IMG/VR virus record: IMGVR_UViG_3300023170_004809
Coordinates: 1 to 36,600 of that record
Source: a virus
Length of the DNA: 36,600 bases
Strand: one strand, 5' to 3'
Below the pieces are notes generated by a model, which ran no database searches, was not told the DNA's origin, and saw only the letters and a program-made list of their open reading frames with translations. Below, one piece after another: positions 8,062-16,557 of this stretch; within the stretch, counting starts at the first letter, position 1, and the number at the start of each line of letters is the position of its first letter. The position numbers and the translations under genes were made by a program.

Positions 8062-10722
8062 TTAATCCTCCTTTATACTTGCTGTAGCTGGAACAGATAC
8101 CGAAGTATTTGCATCTCTGATAATTTTATCTAGATTATAACAATAATCCCCAGTAGTAGAAACAACGCCAGCGGAATCACAAACTGCAAATTGATTATCG
8201 AAATCCATGCTGTCTACTAACTGAGTCCCGTCAGCAAAAGATTTATAACTATAAATAGTTCCACCATTTGGACCAGAACCCGGGCCAGTCGCGCCCTCTG
8301 CAATATTCTCAAAAGTCACATCGTTAGGATCTGATATAGTGGTACCCACAGGAAAAAGACCTCTTCCTAGCGCTGTGGATGGATTTGAAGCTACAGTCCT
8401 TGCGGAAAAACCTGCTAAAACATAATTTGGATTAACTGAAACAGTATTGGTTTCTATCCCCGCTAAATTTTGGCCACTAACAACCCAAGCGAAGGTTCCT
8501 TTTGTGTCTCCATCGTCAACTGTAATTCTATAATTGTTAGAACTAGTATTAGTTCCTGATGCTGTAGCAACTAAATCAGAAGGGACTGTTTGAGATGGAT
8601 TAGTTTCTAAAGATGGAATTTCCAACATCTGTTGAGAGGAAATTAAATTAAAATCGTCACTAACTCCAGCAGGAGAACTAGATAGTGTAGACGCCAAATT
8701 ACTAACAGAAAAAGTTAATGAATCATGAGCGATTTTTACTACTGTGCTTGCGGATCTAACCATACCGTTTGAGTTTTTTGTCGCTGTAACGGTAAAGTTA
8801 TCGGTACTGATATTGTAAGAACCAGCTAACCTGTCACAATTTTTCGAAGCTTCAAAAGTAGATGGATTTGATATAGTGAGCTGACTATTTGGGCTAGTAT
8901 ACTCTATGGAATCATAATTTAACGCAGAATTTGAAACAGTTGCAGATTCAGTATTTTTCAAAGCTCCTTGGCTGCCGGGATAAGAAACAGAAGAAATGTT
9001 CAACAATGGAAAGACGCTGTTGTTAACTGGGTGGCTTGTAGTGGATATCACGGAGTCACTTTCAGTAAGAAAATTATTTCGGGCAGTGACCGTAATAGTA
9101 TCTTCACCATCTCTAGCCGTAGAACTTGTTACATTAACGATAACTTCGTATTGATATTTTCCAGAATATGTGCCAGCGGACATAACTTGATTGATGTTAT
9201 AATATGCAAAAGCAGTTTGGCTTCCATCTGATATTCCATTATTGGCAACAGATAATTCAATTTGGCTTATGTCAACTCCATTTCCGTCAACATAAACATA
9301 GCATTTAATAGTATCTCCGCCTTTTATTTCACTAGAACCAATAACATTTGGAGTTGCCGCAGAGCTAGCAGAGCTATCCATTGTAGCAGCTTCGATAATG
9401 GGCCCATTGGCGATTTTAACCGCAACATTTTCATCATCAGTAGCGCCGTTACTAAAACGACTTGCAGAAATCGTGATATTATCTGAGTTACTGAAAATTC
9501 CGTCGTTATAACTAACTGTTTTTGGGTCTTGAAAAACTCCACTACTAGAAATAACTATATCACTGTTTAAACCAGAATATAATACCGTGTCACCAGCACC
9601 AGCAGACCAATTAGAAATAGAATTGACAAAAGTAGTTGATTCACCTTCTCTTAAGCCGTCAGACCTTCCATTATAAAAAGCCGGGTCAGATGCAGAAATA
9701 GAAGGATAAGTTTGGTCTAAAGTTATGCTATTAGAAGAAACGGCATCATTCCCAGCCGTACCAAAATTGTTATTAGCTACAATAGCTACAGGCTGAGAAC
9801 CAACCCTTACAGAATCAATAGAAACAGGAATTGTGGCGGTATAATTACCATCTCCAGTATCAGTTAATGCATAAGATGTATAACCAATTCCATCTGAAAT
9901 CCCAGAATCATAAACTTTTATACCTGTAACGTCAGAAGTATCAAAAGTAGCAAAAACATTAATTGTATCATCTCCTTTTAATGCCGAATTACCAAGGTTT
10001 TCTCCCGGTTTTGGAGTAGCATTTGAAATATCATCAATAGTTACATGCAAAGGATTCGGGCCAGCACCGGCTTCAGATAAAGACATTGTACCAGTAAATC
10101 CATTAGCAACACCAGTAACTTCAGTTTTTCCAACCAAATTTAAGCCAGAAATATAACCTTCAAATCTTCTTGTATAATCTCCTAATTCAACGATATTTCC
10201 AGTATCGATTTGTTGTCCGTCAATAAATCCAGACCCCATGTAAGAATCATTAGGCCCATCCCATCTTAAATACAAGGTAATATCATTTGCGGAATCAACA
10301 TCTATTCCAGATAAATATGTATCGGAAGTAGGGGTGGTATAATAAGTTTTTTGAATTATACCTTGATTATTCAAGGCATTTGAGAAAAACGCAAAAGAAG
10401 CAGATGGTATGGACGGTCCGCCTCCACCGCCAGAAGCATTGATAGTTATACTTTCAAGACCAGAAACTATGCTAATATTATCACCAGCTTGAATTGTCTT
10501 AACTTTTATATCGCTACCAACAACCCCACTAACCAGATCGACTCCGCTTCCAATATTAGTAGCAGTAGTATCATCCCCACTAACACCAGAAAGAAAATCT
10601 CTAGCTGAAATCTTGACTACTTTTCTTGAAGATGTAGAATTAGGATTAATTTCTGCAATGAGAATGTCATTATCATCTAATGATGATACTCCTGATAGTT
10701 GATCTGGTCTTAAATTTGGCAT
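8062..10722 (-). CDS. Large fibre/adhesin with two Ig-like repeat units
   Basis: An 886-residue virion-type protein. Residues 1-60 (DQLSGVSSLDDNDILIAEIN and on) resemble the N-terminal attachment segment of phage fibres of the LSGVSG type, and a GGGGG hinge lies at about 98-102. The body has two related beta-rich units at about 228-440 and 445-667. They share SALKGDDTI/SEIKGGDTI, GISDG and a closing VAVKIANG/STVVKIAHD, so they look like Ig-like or invasin-like domains from an old duplication. The C-terminus (about 670-886) differs and may be the binding tip. There is no signal peptide. It lies six bases after a small gene and one base before the 164-residue fibre gene. It is a plausible acceptor for the glycan cassette downstream. 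Confidence 0.75.
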   Translation of the reverse strand: MPNLRPDQLSGVSSLDDNDILIAEINPNSTSSRKVVKISARDFLSGVSGDDTTATNIGSGVDLVSGVVGSDIKVKTIQAGDNISIVSGLESITINASGGGGGPSIPSASFAFFSNALNNQGIIQKTYYTTPTSDTYLSGIDVDSANDITLYLRWDGPNDSYMGSGFIDGQQIDTGNIVELGDYTRRFEGYISGLNLVGKTEVTGVANGFTGTMSLSEAGAGPNPLHVTIDDISNATPKPGENLGNSALKGDDTINVFATFDTSDVTGIKVYDSGISDGIGYTSYALTDTGDGNYTATIPVSIDSVRVGSQPVAIVANNNFGTAGNDAVSSNSITLDQTYPSISASDPAFYNGRSDGLREGESTTFVNSISNWSAGAGDTVLYSGLNSDIVISSSGVFQDPKTVSYNDGIFSNSDNITISASRFSNGATDDENVAVKIANGPIIEAATMDSSASSAATPNVIGSSEIKGGDTIKCYVYVDGNGVDISQIELSVANNGISDGSQTAFAYYNINQVMSAGTYSGKYQYEVIVNVTSSTARDGEDTITVTARNNFLTESDSVISTTSHPVNNSVFPLLNISSVSYPGSQGALKNTESATVSNSALNYDSIEYTSPNSQLTISNPSTFEASKNCDRLAGSYNISTDNFTVTATKNSNGMVRSASTVVKIAHDSLTFSVSNLASTLSSSPAGVSDDFNLISSQQMLEIPSLETNPSQTVPSDLVATASGTNTSSNNYRITVDDGDTKGTFAWVVSGQNLAGIETNTVSVNPNYVLAGFSARTVASNPSTALGRGLFPVGTTISDPNDVTFENIAEGATGPGSGPNGGTIYSYKSFADGTQLVDSMDFDNQFAVCDSAGVVSTTGDYCYNLDKIIRDANTSVSVPATASIKED
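8067..8073 (-). promoter_or_regulatory. Strong Shine-Dalgarno site for the 164-residue fibre gene
   Basis: The minus strand reads AAGGAGG followed by six bases and the ATG at 8060. It overlaps the last codons of the upstream fibre gene. It shows that this phage does use classical ribosome-binding sites inside operons. Confidence 0.8.
8722..10041 (-). repeat. Two diverged ~215-residue protein repeats in the fibre gene
   Basis: The parts coding residues about 228-440 (10041-9403) and 445-667 (9390-8722) align by eye at several anchors (KG-x-DTI, GISDG, NNF near the middle, VKIA at the end). DNA similarity is low, so the duplication is old. Confidence 0.6.
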
Positions 10723-10728
10723 CTAATT

Positions 10729-10977
10729 TTATTTATTTTCGGAGATTGTTGAAGATACTTGAATGGTATCTCCACTTTCTATTTCTAGTAAGAAACCTTC
10801 ATTCTTTTCCGTAGTTATTAAAGAGCTAGCTTCATTAATTAACAGAACAATATCTCGCGAATAAAAACCTTTCTCTATATAAGATGCTTCAATTTTTTTA
10901 GACGAATCTGATACAGACGATTCTGTTTTCTTTTGAGAAATAGAAGAACAATTTTTACTTTGATTAATCTTCGACAT
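10729..10977 (-). CDS. Small unknown protein, 82 residues
   Basis: Start ATG 10977 is preferred over an in-frame ATG at 11004 because AAGGA lies about nine bases before it. It overlaps the end of the ribbon-helix-helix gene by 14 bases. The first 40 residues are Ser, Lys and Gln rich and probably disordered. The second half (GFYSRDIVLLINEASSLI and on) looks like a small alpha/beta domain with an acidic end. I recognise no family. Its place between the regulator and the fibre gene suggests a partner of the regulator or a small virion component, but nothing in the sequence decides this. Confidence 0.6.
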   Translation of the reverse strand: MSKINQSKNCSSISQKKTESSVSDSSKKIEASYIEKGFYSRDIVLLINEASSLITTEKNEGFLLEIESGDTIQVSSTISENK

Positions 10978-11173
10978 TTTCAGCATCCTTTCTAAATGGA
11001 ACATCGCGATGTTTCATAGGGTTAAATTCTGGCATTAAATCTCTAATGATATATTCAACACCCCTGCGCATGAGCTCGGAAACAGTATAACCAGTTTCGT
11101 CAGAAATAGCTTTTAATGCTTTTTTCTGATTTTCGTGCAACCAAAACTCAATTTTCTCTTTATTACCTTTCAT
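10964..11173 (-). CDS. Ribbon-helix-helix (CopG/Arc-like) DNA-binding protein
   Basis: A 69-residue protein that is probably a dimeric transcription repressor. Residues 4-10 (NKEKIEFWL) form the expected DNA-contacting beta strand. QKKALKAISDETG (16-28) is the first helix, and YTVSELMRRGVEYIIRDLM (29-47) is the turn and second helix with the usual S-E-L-M-R-R-G-V pattern. The last 20 residues are polar. Two tandem 11-bp repeats sit just upstream over its -10 box, which fits autoregulation. It could also control the fibre genes downstream in the same transcript. Family confidence is good; the target is inferred. Confidence 0.8.
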   Translation of the reverse strand: MKGNKEKIEFWLHENQKKALKAISDETGYTVSELMRRGVEYIIRDLMPEFNPMKHRDVPFRKDAENVED

Positions 11174-11187
11174 GCAAAAGACTCTAT

Positions 11188-11209
11188 TATATACATGTTA
11201 TATACATGT
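11188..11209. promoter_or_regulatory. Tandem 11-bp operator-like repeats and -10 boxes
   Basis: TATATACATGT occurs twice head to tail at 11188-11198 and 11199-11209, exactly one helical turn apart. ATACATGTAT at 11203-11212 is a perfect palindrome. On the minus strand TATAAT lies at 11191-11186 and again at 11217-11212, flanking and overlapping the repeats. The position directly before a ribbon-helix-helix gene suggests that it is that protein's operator. Confidence 0.55.
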
Positions 11210-11252
11210 ATATTATATGAAAAGAGAACTATTTTTTAGTTTTTAACATAAA

Positions 11253-13706
11253 TTACTGGCAGCTCTCGCAGGTACCGCCGTTTTTCATAGCTTCAATGCT
11301 ACAGGCAGATGGTTCTGGAGATGAATCTGGAGCAGTAGACTTTTCTACTTTAGTAGCTGCACGATTGCGCAAGTAATAAGTGGTTTTTAAACCTGCTTCC
11401 CAGCAAGACATGTAAATATCATTAAGATATTTTAATGAGGTAGTCTTATTATAAAGGTTGAAACTTACAGCTTGATCAATCCATTTTTGACGTACAGCAT
11501 TAGCTTCTATAAGCTTAAACATATCTCTGTCGAAAGCTGTTTTGTATTTCTCTTTGATTTCTTCAGGTATAGATCCGTTTAATAAAGATAGATCACCGTC
11601 AACACTCTTAATCATGTTTGCCATTTCGTAGGACCAGAGACCAAGATCTTTCATGTCTTTTACGAAATGTTGATTAGTAATAAAAAAGTTTCCGGATTTA
11701 TTTTCGTAAACAAATAGAACAGAAAAATTAGGTTCAATACTTTGCTCTACGCCATTAATATAACCAATAGTAGCTGTTGGAGCAATAGCCATGACATTTG
11801 AGTTTCTCATGCCATGCTTATTTACATGAATCCTGACTTTTTCCCATTCTTCTAGAGTTTGACCTTTGCCCGTCAATTGTTTTCCTGTAACTGATTGTTT
11901 TGGAACTTTTTGTTTGCCTCTATAAACCATAAGGTTATTATAAGAATCTATTGGAAAAACCCCTCCGTGCCAAAGAGATCCTTCATATGTTTCATATGAA
12001 CCACGCTCTTCAGCCAAAATAGAACTTGCATATATAGCATGCAAAGAATAAAATTCGAAAAGCTTATCATTAAACTCAACCGCTTCGTCGCTATCTATTT
12101 GAATATTTTTTACATGAAGCACATCATGCAAGCCCATCATTCCTAGCCCAATTGGGCGGTGCCTTAAATTTGATTTACTTGCTTCGAGAGTAGGATAAAA
12201 ATTAATATCAATAACGTTATCTAATATTCTAATTGCAGTATGTATGGTTGACTTTAATAACTGATAATCAAGATCTTCTTTACCATCCATATGGTTTAGT
12301 AAATTGACCGATCCAAGATTACAAACAGCAGTTTCTCCAATATCAGTCTTTTCACCTTTTTCATAAGAAGAAGCTTTTGTGTGCAAGGTGATTTCAGTAC
12401 AAAGATTGCTACTATGAACTACGCCTTGATGTTGATTTGTATATCTAATATTGCAAGGATCTTTAAATGTATTCCAAGGATGAGAAGTTTCAAAAAGAAC
12501 TTTGAGCATTTTTTTCCAAAGATCTTTCGCTGGAGTCTTCCTCCAGTTATCAATATGACCATTCTCGGCAAGATCAATTAATGAATTATATCTATAATCA
12601 AACTCTTCCCCAAAGCAATCATGAAGGTCGGCATCTTTAGGGTCAAAGAAATACCAATCTTGTTCAGCTTGAACTCTTCTCATGAATTCATCACAAACCC
12701 AAGAAGCGGTATTCATATCATGACATCTCAATCTATCGTCGCCAGTATTCCTACGAAGATTAAGAAAATCTTCAAAATCTAAATGCCAAGGTTCTAGATA
12801 AGCACATCCCGCGCCGGGACGCTTACCTCCTTGATTTACTGCTATCAAGAGATCATTGAATATTTTCAACCAAGGAATTAAACCGCTCGAAACTCCATTA
12901 GTTCCGACAATGTGAGATCCAGTTGATCTAAAAGGAGTAACATCCAAGCCAAGGCCACCAGCAAACTTAGACTTTCTTGCTTCTTGCCAAGCGCCGTCAA
13001 AAATACCATCAATAGAATCATCAAAAGTATTTAAATAGCAAGAGCTTAATTGAGAATGGGTTGTTCCACTATTAAATAAAGTGGGGGTGGAAGGGGTGTA
13101 AAGCATTTTGCTAAATACATTATAAAACTCAATGGCTTTTTCAGTTTTATGCTCTTCATTTATAGACAAGCCCATAGCGACCCTCATCCAGAAAGATTGT
13201 GGGGTTTCCATTATTTTTCCATCTTGCCTGATAAGATATCTATCAAATAAAATTTGAATACCTAGATATTTAAATTTTTTATCCCTTCTAATTCTTAAGG
13301 CTTCAGAAAGTCTAGATAAATCAAAATTGAGCAAGCGTTTATCTAGCCTATTATCTTTTACTAGCTTCTTAATATTTAAAATAAAACTCTTTCTATATTG
13401 TAACTCGAAAGTATCTGAGTCAACGCCTTCCTTGAATACCTCTTTATAAAGACAGTTTAGTAGAAGCCTTGCGCCAGCATAAGAATAATTTGGTTCTTTT
13501 TCAATTTTTTCTCTTGCAGATAAAATAAGAGCTTGGTCAATTTCTTTTGTAGTGATCTTATCGAACAACTGAAGTTGAGCATCTAATACGATTTCACTTG
13601 CGGAAACATTTTCAATTTCTTCACATGCTCTTTGAGCACTTGCATTGATCTTATCTACTTCAAAATTTTCTAAGCGACCATTTCTTTTTTTAACCTTAAT
13701 ATCCAT
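11253..13706 (-). CDS. nrdA: Ribonucleoside-diphosphate reductase alpha chain, class I
   Basis: Makes deoxyribonucleotides from ribonucleoside diphosphates for phage DNA synthesis. At 817 residues it has an ATP-cone at about 1-90 (VKKRNGRLENFEVDKI), then the ten-stranded barrel. Visible catalytic residues are C223 (SSCYLNTFDD) and C462 (AVCNLGSVNLL) as the redox pair, N434-L-C436-T-E438 in the active loop, the PTATIGYINGVEQS loop and the radical-transfer pair Y777-Y778 (TTYYLRNRAA). The C-terminal C813-x-x-C816 would re-reduce the active site through thioredoxin or glutaredoxin. Positions closely match the E. coli enzyme except for a longer C-terminal part. The beta chain nrdB is not in the window. 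It has its own start region with TAGAAT six bases before ATG and no Shine-Dalgarno sequence. Confidence 0.97.
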   Translation of the reverse strand: MDIKVKKRNGRLENFEVDKINASAQRACEEIENVSASEIVLDAQLQLFDKITTKEIDQALILSAREKIEKEPNYSYAGARLLLNCLYKEVFKEGVDSDTFELQYRKSFILNIKKLVKDNRLDKRLLNFDLSRLSEALRIRRDKKFKYLGIQILFDRYLIRQDGKIMETPQSFWMRVAMGLSINEEHKTEKAIEFYNVFSKMLYTPSTPTLFNSGTTHSQLSSCYLNTFDDSIDGIFDGAWQEARKSKFAGGLGLDVTPFRSTGSHIVGTNGVSSGLIPWLKIFNDLLIAVNQGGKRPGAGCAYLEPWHLDFEDFLNLRRNTGDDRLRCHDMNTASWVCDEFMRRVQAEQDWYFFDPKDADLHDCFGEEFDYRYNSLIDLAENGHIDNWRKTPAKDLWKKMLKVLFETSHPWNTFKDPCNIRYTNQHQGVVHSSNLCTEITLHTKASSYEKGEKTDIGETAVCNLGSVNLLNHMDGKEDLDYQLLKSTIHTAIRILDNVIDINFYPTLEASKSNLRHRPIGLGMMGLHDVLHVKNIQIDSDEAVEFNDKLFEFYSLHAIYASSILAEERGSYETYEGSLWHGGVFPIDSYNNLMVYRGKQKVPKQSVTGKQLTGKGQTLEEWEKVRIHVNKHGMRNSNVMAIAPTATIGYINGVEQSIEPNFSVLFVYENKSGNFFITNQHFVKDMKDLGLWSYEMANMIKSVDGDLSLLNGSIPEEIKEKYKTAFDRDMFKLIEANAVRQKWIDQAVSFNLYNKTTSLKYLNDIYMSCWEAGLKTTYYLRNRAATKVEKSTAPDSSPEPSACSIEAMKNGGTCESCQ

Positions 13707-13712
13707 GAAGTT

Positions 13713-13718
13713 ATTCTA
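13713..13718 (-). promoter_or_regulatory. -10 box six bases before the nrdA ATG
   Basis: The minus strand reads TAGAAT, six bases, ATG. No good -35 box is visible at 16-18 bases. If used, transcription would start at the A of the ATG. Confidence 0.35.
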
Positions 13719-13745
13719 CACGATTGGAGTATATATTTTTACTAA

Positions 13746-13810
13746 AAACTTCTTTTTTGCGAAGTTTCTATAATAACACAAAAAATTGTGTAATGCAAGA
13801 ATAATCTTGC
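13746..13810. terminator. Three short hairpins between ugd-like gene and nrdA
   Basis: Three inverted repeats follow each other: AAACTTC/GAAGTTT at 13746-13767, ACACAA/TTGTGT at 13776-13791 with a four-base loop, and GCAAGA/TCTTGC at 13795-13810 with a four-base loop. For leftward transcripts from the dehydrogenase gene, the last hairpin is met first and T-rich DNA follows. They may end the sugar operon or insulate nrdA. The stems are short, so the strength is uncertain. Confidence 0.4.
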
Positions 13811-13817
13811 AGAGTTA

Positions 13818-14657
13818 TTAACAATTATCTTTATTGACGGCAGACTCTGATCGACCCCAGTCAAAATCTTTTCTGACGTCAAGGTTGACTGACCATGCAG
13901 ATTTTAAAATTTTTGGATCGATGCCATTTTTTTCGAATGTCTTGATAAGTGCGTTAATGTCTTTAGGGAAACAAGTACCACCGAACCCTTTGTCTCCATC
14001 GTGGCCGGGAACTTGAAAATGAGAATCCCCAATTCTTCTATCTCCCATAACGCCATTAATGATAGAGTTCCAGTCTAGTCCTAGTTTTTCAATTAATAAA
14101 AATATCTCGTTGAAAAAACTAACTTTTGTAGCAAAAAAACAATTCGCAATATATTTAACAGATTCAGACTCATCGCTTTTCATCATTAAGCAAGGAATAT
14201 TAGGGAAGGCTGACTTAAATAAGTTTGAAGCTTTTTCGCCAATACTTTTCTTTTTAACGTATCCAACGATATGTCTATCCGCATTTAAAAAGTCCTCTTT
14301 AGCAAATTTAGCAGTCAGGAATTCTGGGGAATGAACTATATTTATAGATGGGTGGCATTTTTGAAGCCTAGAGGTTGTTCCTATGGGAACGGTAGATTTT
14401 ATTATAAAAATAGCATTTGATCCAATTGCTTCAATTTCCTTGAAGCAAGATTCGATAATTGAAAGGTTGCAATCGTCTCCCATAATGTCTTTCATGGGGG
14501 TAGGAACGCATACAAAAACGAAATCTTGTTCTAATACATTTTCTAGAGAATTTTTTGAAGTTTCTGGATTTTTGTCAAAAATTTTGACATCGTATTTTGA
14601 AAACCCGTTAGCTACGGCAGAGCCAACGAACCCATTGCCGACTACCCCGATTTTCAT
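13818..14657 (-). CDS. Short UDP-glucose/GDP-mannose dehydrogenase-like protein
   Basis: Related to UDP-glucose 6-dehydrogenases, which oxidise UDP-glucose to UDP-glucuronate with two NAD+. The Rossmann motif GNGFVG lies at residues 7-12, VCVPTP at 49-54, the strand IIKSTVPIGTT at 85-95, and the catalytic Cys is C229 in GFGGTCFPKD. K178 and N183 lie in the central helix. At 279 residues it ends about 50 residues after the catalytic Cys, so the whole C-terminal UDP-binding domain of the usual 390-450-residue enzyme is missing. It could still act with a non-standard active site, or bind another protein for the missing part. It overlaps the epimerase gene by four bases. Substrate is uncertain. 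Confidence 0.8.
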   Translation of the reverse strand: MKIGVVGNGFVGSAVANGFSKYDVKIFDKNPETSKNSLENVLEQDFVFVCVPTPMKDIMGDDCNLSIIESCFKEIEAIGSNAIFIIKSTVPIGTTSRLQKCHPSINIVHSPEFLTAKFAKEDFLNADRHIVGYVKKKSIGEKASNLFKSAFPNIPCLMMKSDESESVKYIANCFFATKVSFFNEIFLLIEKLGLDWNSIINGVMGDRRIGDSHFQVPGHDGDKGFGGTCFPKDINALIKTFEKNGIDPKILKSAWSVNLDVRKDFDWGRSESAVNKDNC

Positions 14658-15583
14658 TCAAACCTTCGGTCAAGTATGGGTTTATTAGACTCTATCCAGT
14701 CTTCAAATTTAACTTTTGGATTCCAGTTAAGTAAAGATTTTGCTTTGGTGTTGTCGGCTAACGTCTCTCGAGCTTCACCCGGCCTTTCTGGTATATGAAC
14801 GTGACTACCACCAATCAACTTTACAATATCCATTACCGAATGATTAGTTCCCGTGCCAAGATTAAAGAGCTCTCCAATAATTTCTTTCTTTTCAGATTCT
14901 CCAGCTAGAAACATAGCTTCAACGATATCAGTAACATGAGTGTAGTCGCGAGTTTGAAGACCATCTCCGACAACAGTCATATCTTCACCGTTTTCTTTTT
15001 GTCTAAAAAACAGCCCAACTACTGGCGCATAATCTCCAGCAATAGGCTGGCGCTCTCCATAAACATTGAAAAATCTAAACAATACAGTTTCAAGCCCGAA
15101 AAGCTTCGTATACATCTTGCAAAGCTCTTCGCAGTTAGATTTACTAACTGAATAAGGATTAAGGCAATCGTTTGGCATGTCTTCCCTTAGCGGGATTGGA
15201 TTTTTCAACCCGTAACAAGAAGAAGTTCCTGCAAACATTACGCGCTTGCATTTATTAAGTCGAGCGGCTTGAAGAACATTGCACGTTCCGAGAGAGTTGT
15301 TTTTAACTGCATCAGCCGGATCTTGAACGCAAATTTGGATTCTAGAACGAGCTGCTAAATGAAAAACTAGATCAACACCTTTGAATAAAGGCTCTAATTT
15401 ATCGAAGTCGCAAATATCAACCTTATGATTTTCGGTATCATTTCTCCAGATGAAATTGGCATTAGCTGTGGACGATTCATCATCAACAACGACAACTTCA
15501 CGACCTGCTTTAAGAAGTCTTTCAACTAAATGGCCGCCAATAAAACCAGCGCCACCTGTAACTAAACATTTTTTCTTGGACAT
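14654..15583 (-). CDS. NAD-dependent UDP-sugar epimerase/decarboxylase (extended SDR)
   Basis: An extended short-chain dehydrogenase of 309 residues acting on a nucleotide sugar. It has TGGAGFIG at 9-16 for NAD, HLAA at 75-78, the catalytic Y144-SVS-K148 with Ser at 121-122, and the substrate segment RFFNVYGERQ in the middle. The C-terminal RPGEARETLADNTKAKSLLNW part is typical of GalE-like and UDP-GlcNAc or UDP-glucuronate 4-epimerases; UDP-xylose synthases are also similar. Beside the UDP-glucose dehydrogenase relative, a UDP-glucuronate substrate is plausible. The ATG follows TATAAT by five bases and has no Shine-Dalgarno sequence. Confidence 0.85.
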   Translation of the reverse strand: MSKKKCLVTGGAGFIGGHLVERLLKAGREVVVVDDESSTANANFIWRNDTENHKVDICDFDKLEPLFKGVDLVFHLAARSRIQICVQDPADAVKNNSLGTCNVLQAARLNKCKRVMFAGTSSCYGLKNPIPLREDMPNDCLNPYSVSKSNCEELCKMYTKLFGLETVLFRFFNVYGERQPIAGDYAPVVGLFFRQKENGEDMTVVGDGLQTRDYTHVTDIVEAMFLAGESEKKEIIGELFNLGTGTNHSVMDIVKLIGGSHVHIPERPGEARETLADNTKAKSLLNWNPKVKFEDWIESNKPILDRRFE

Positions 15584-15588
15584 GATTT

Positions 15589-15594
15589 ATTATA
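15589..15594 (-). promoter_or_regulatory. -10 box five bases before the epimerase ATG
   Basis: The minus strand reads a perfect TATAAT, five bases, ATG in the 17-base gap after the GDP-fucose synthase gene. No consensus -35 is seen, so it is a candidate internal promoter. Confidence 0.35.
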
Positions 15595-15600
15595 CACTAA

Positions 15601-16557
15601 TTAACAATTATCTTTACTTTTTTTTATGAACCAATCATAAGTTTTTTGAATTCCGAGCCTTAATGGGGTTTTGGGGGCAAATCCAGTATTAGACATTCTT
15701 GAATTGTCCATTTTCTTTCTAAAAGTACCGTCTGGCTTAGATGAATCAAAAGAAAGATCTCCACTATATTCAACAACAGATTTTATGAACAAAGCGAGAT
15801 CTTGAATAGAAACTTCATCATTTGATCCACAATTAAGATGAGAGATATTTAAATCATATATGTCTTTTGCTTCAATATTTTTAAGACAATGAATAACTGC
15901 ATCGGCAAGATCTTCGACGAAAAGAAATTCCCTGAGAGGTTTTCCGCTTCCCCAAACTTCGACTTTTGAAGAGCCTTTTTCTTTAGCGCAATGAATTTTA
16001 TTAATTAATGCAGGAAGCACATGAGAAGTTTGTAAATCGAAATTGTCTCTTGGTCCATACAAATTACAAGGCATGATAGAATAAAAATTATCTTCGTATT
16101 GCTTGTAGAAACTCTCGCACATTTTAAGAGCCGCAATCTTGGCGATTGCATAAGGCTCATTTGTATATTCAAGCTCACCAGTAAGTAGATATTCTTCTTT
16201 GATGGGAATTTTGGAATCCCTTGGGTAAATACAAGAAGATCCAAGATTAATTAATTTCTTTACGCCAGAGTCATGAGCCGATTTAATGATATTAGATGAT
16301 ATCATCAAGTTATCATATATGAAATCACCGCGATAAGTATTGTTGGCTAAAATACCACCGACTTTGGCAGCGCATAAAATAACTACGTCTGGGGAGTTTT
16401 TTTCGAAAAACCTAGAGACCCTAGCGCTATCAGTTAAATCTAAACTAGATCTAGTTCTAGTTATTATATTGTTATAACCTAAAGACTTTAACTTTTTAAC
16501 TACGGATGATCCGACCATTCCTCGATGGCCAGCAACGAAAACTTTTTGATCGGTCAT
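15601..16557 (-). CDS. fcl: GDP-L-fucose synthase
   Basis: Converts GDP-4-keto-6-deoxy-D-mannose to GDP-L-fucose by epimerising C3 and C5 and reducing C4 with NADPH. The 318-residue protein has the family signature GHRGMVGS at 10-17. The catalytic residues fall at the same numbers as in the E. coli enzyme: S107, C109, Y136, K140 and H179 (SSCIYP, EPYAIAK and TSHVLPALI). WGSGKPLREFLFVEDLADA in the second half is the usual substrate-side segment. The start overlaps the stop of gmd as ATGA, so the two consecutive enzymes are translationally coupled. All visible key residues are intact, so the enzyme is likely active. Confidence 0.96.
   Translation of the reverse strand: MTDQKVFVAGHRGMVGSSVVKKLKSLGYNNIITRTRSSLDLTDSARVSRFFEKNSPDVVILCAAKVGGILANNTYRGDFIYDNLMISSNIIKSAHDSGVKKLINLGSSCIYPRDSKIPIKEEYLLTGELEYTNEPYAIAKIAALKMCESFYKQYEDNFYSIMPCNLYGPRDNFDLQTSHVLPALINKIHCAKEKGSSKVEVWGSGKPLREFLFVEDLADAVIHCLKNIEAKDIYDLNISHLNCGSNDEVSIQDLALFIKSVVEYSGDLSFDSSKPDGTFRKKMDNSRMSNTGFAPKTPLRLGIQKTYDWFIKKSKDNC

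Noticed and set aside
9324-9542. A minus-strand Leu- and Met-rich ORF inside the large fibre gene
   Set aside because: It lies in another frame of the fibre gene, and the fibre frame has coherent repeats across this span.
10978-11004. Start at 11004 for the 82-residue gene
   Set aside because: No ribosome-binding sequence is present there, while AAGGA precedes the ATG at 10977.
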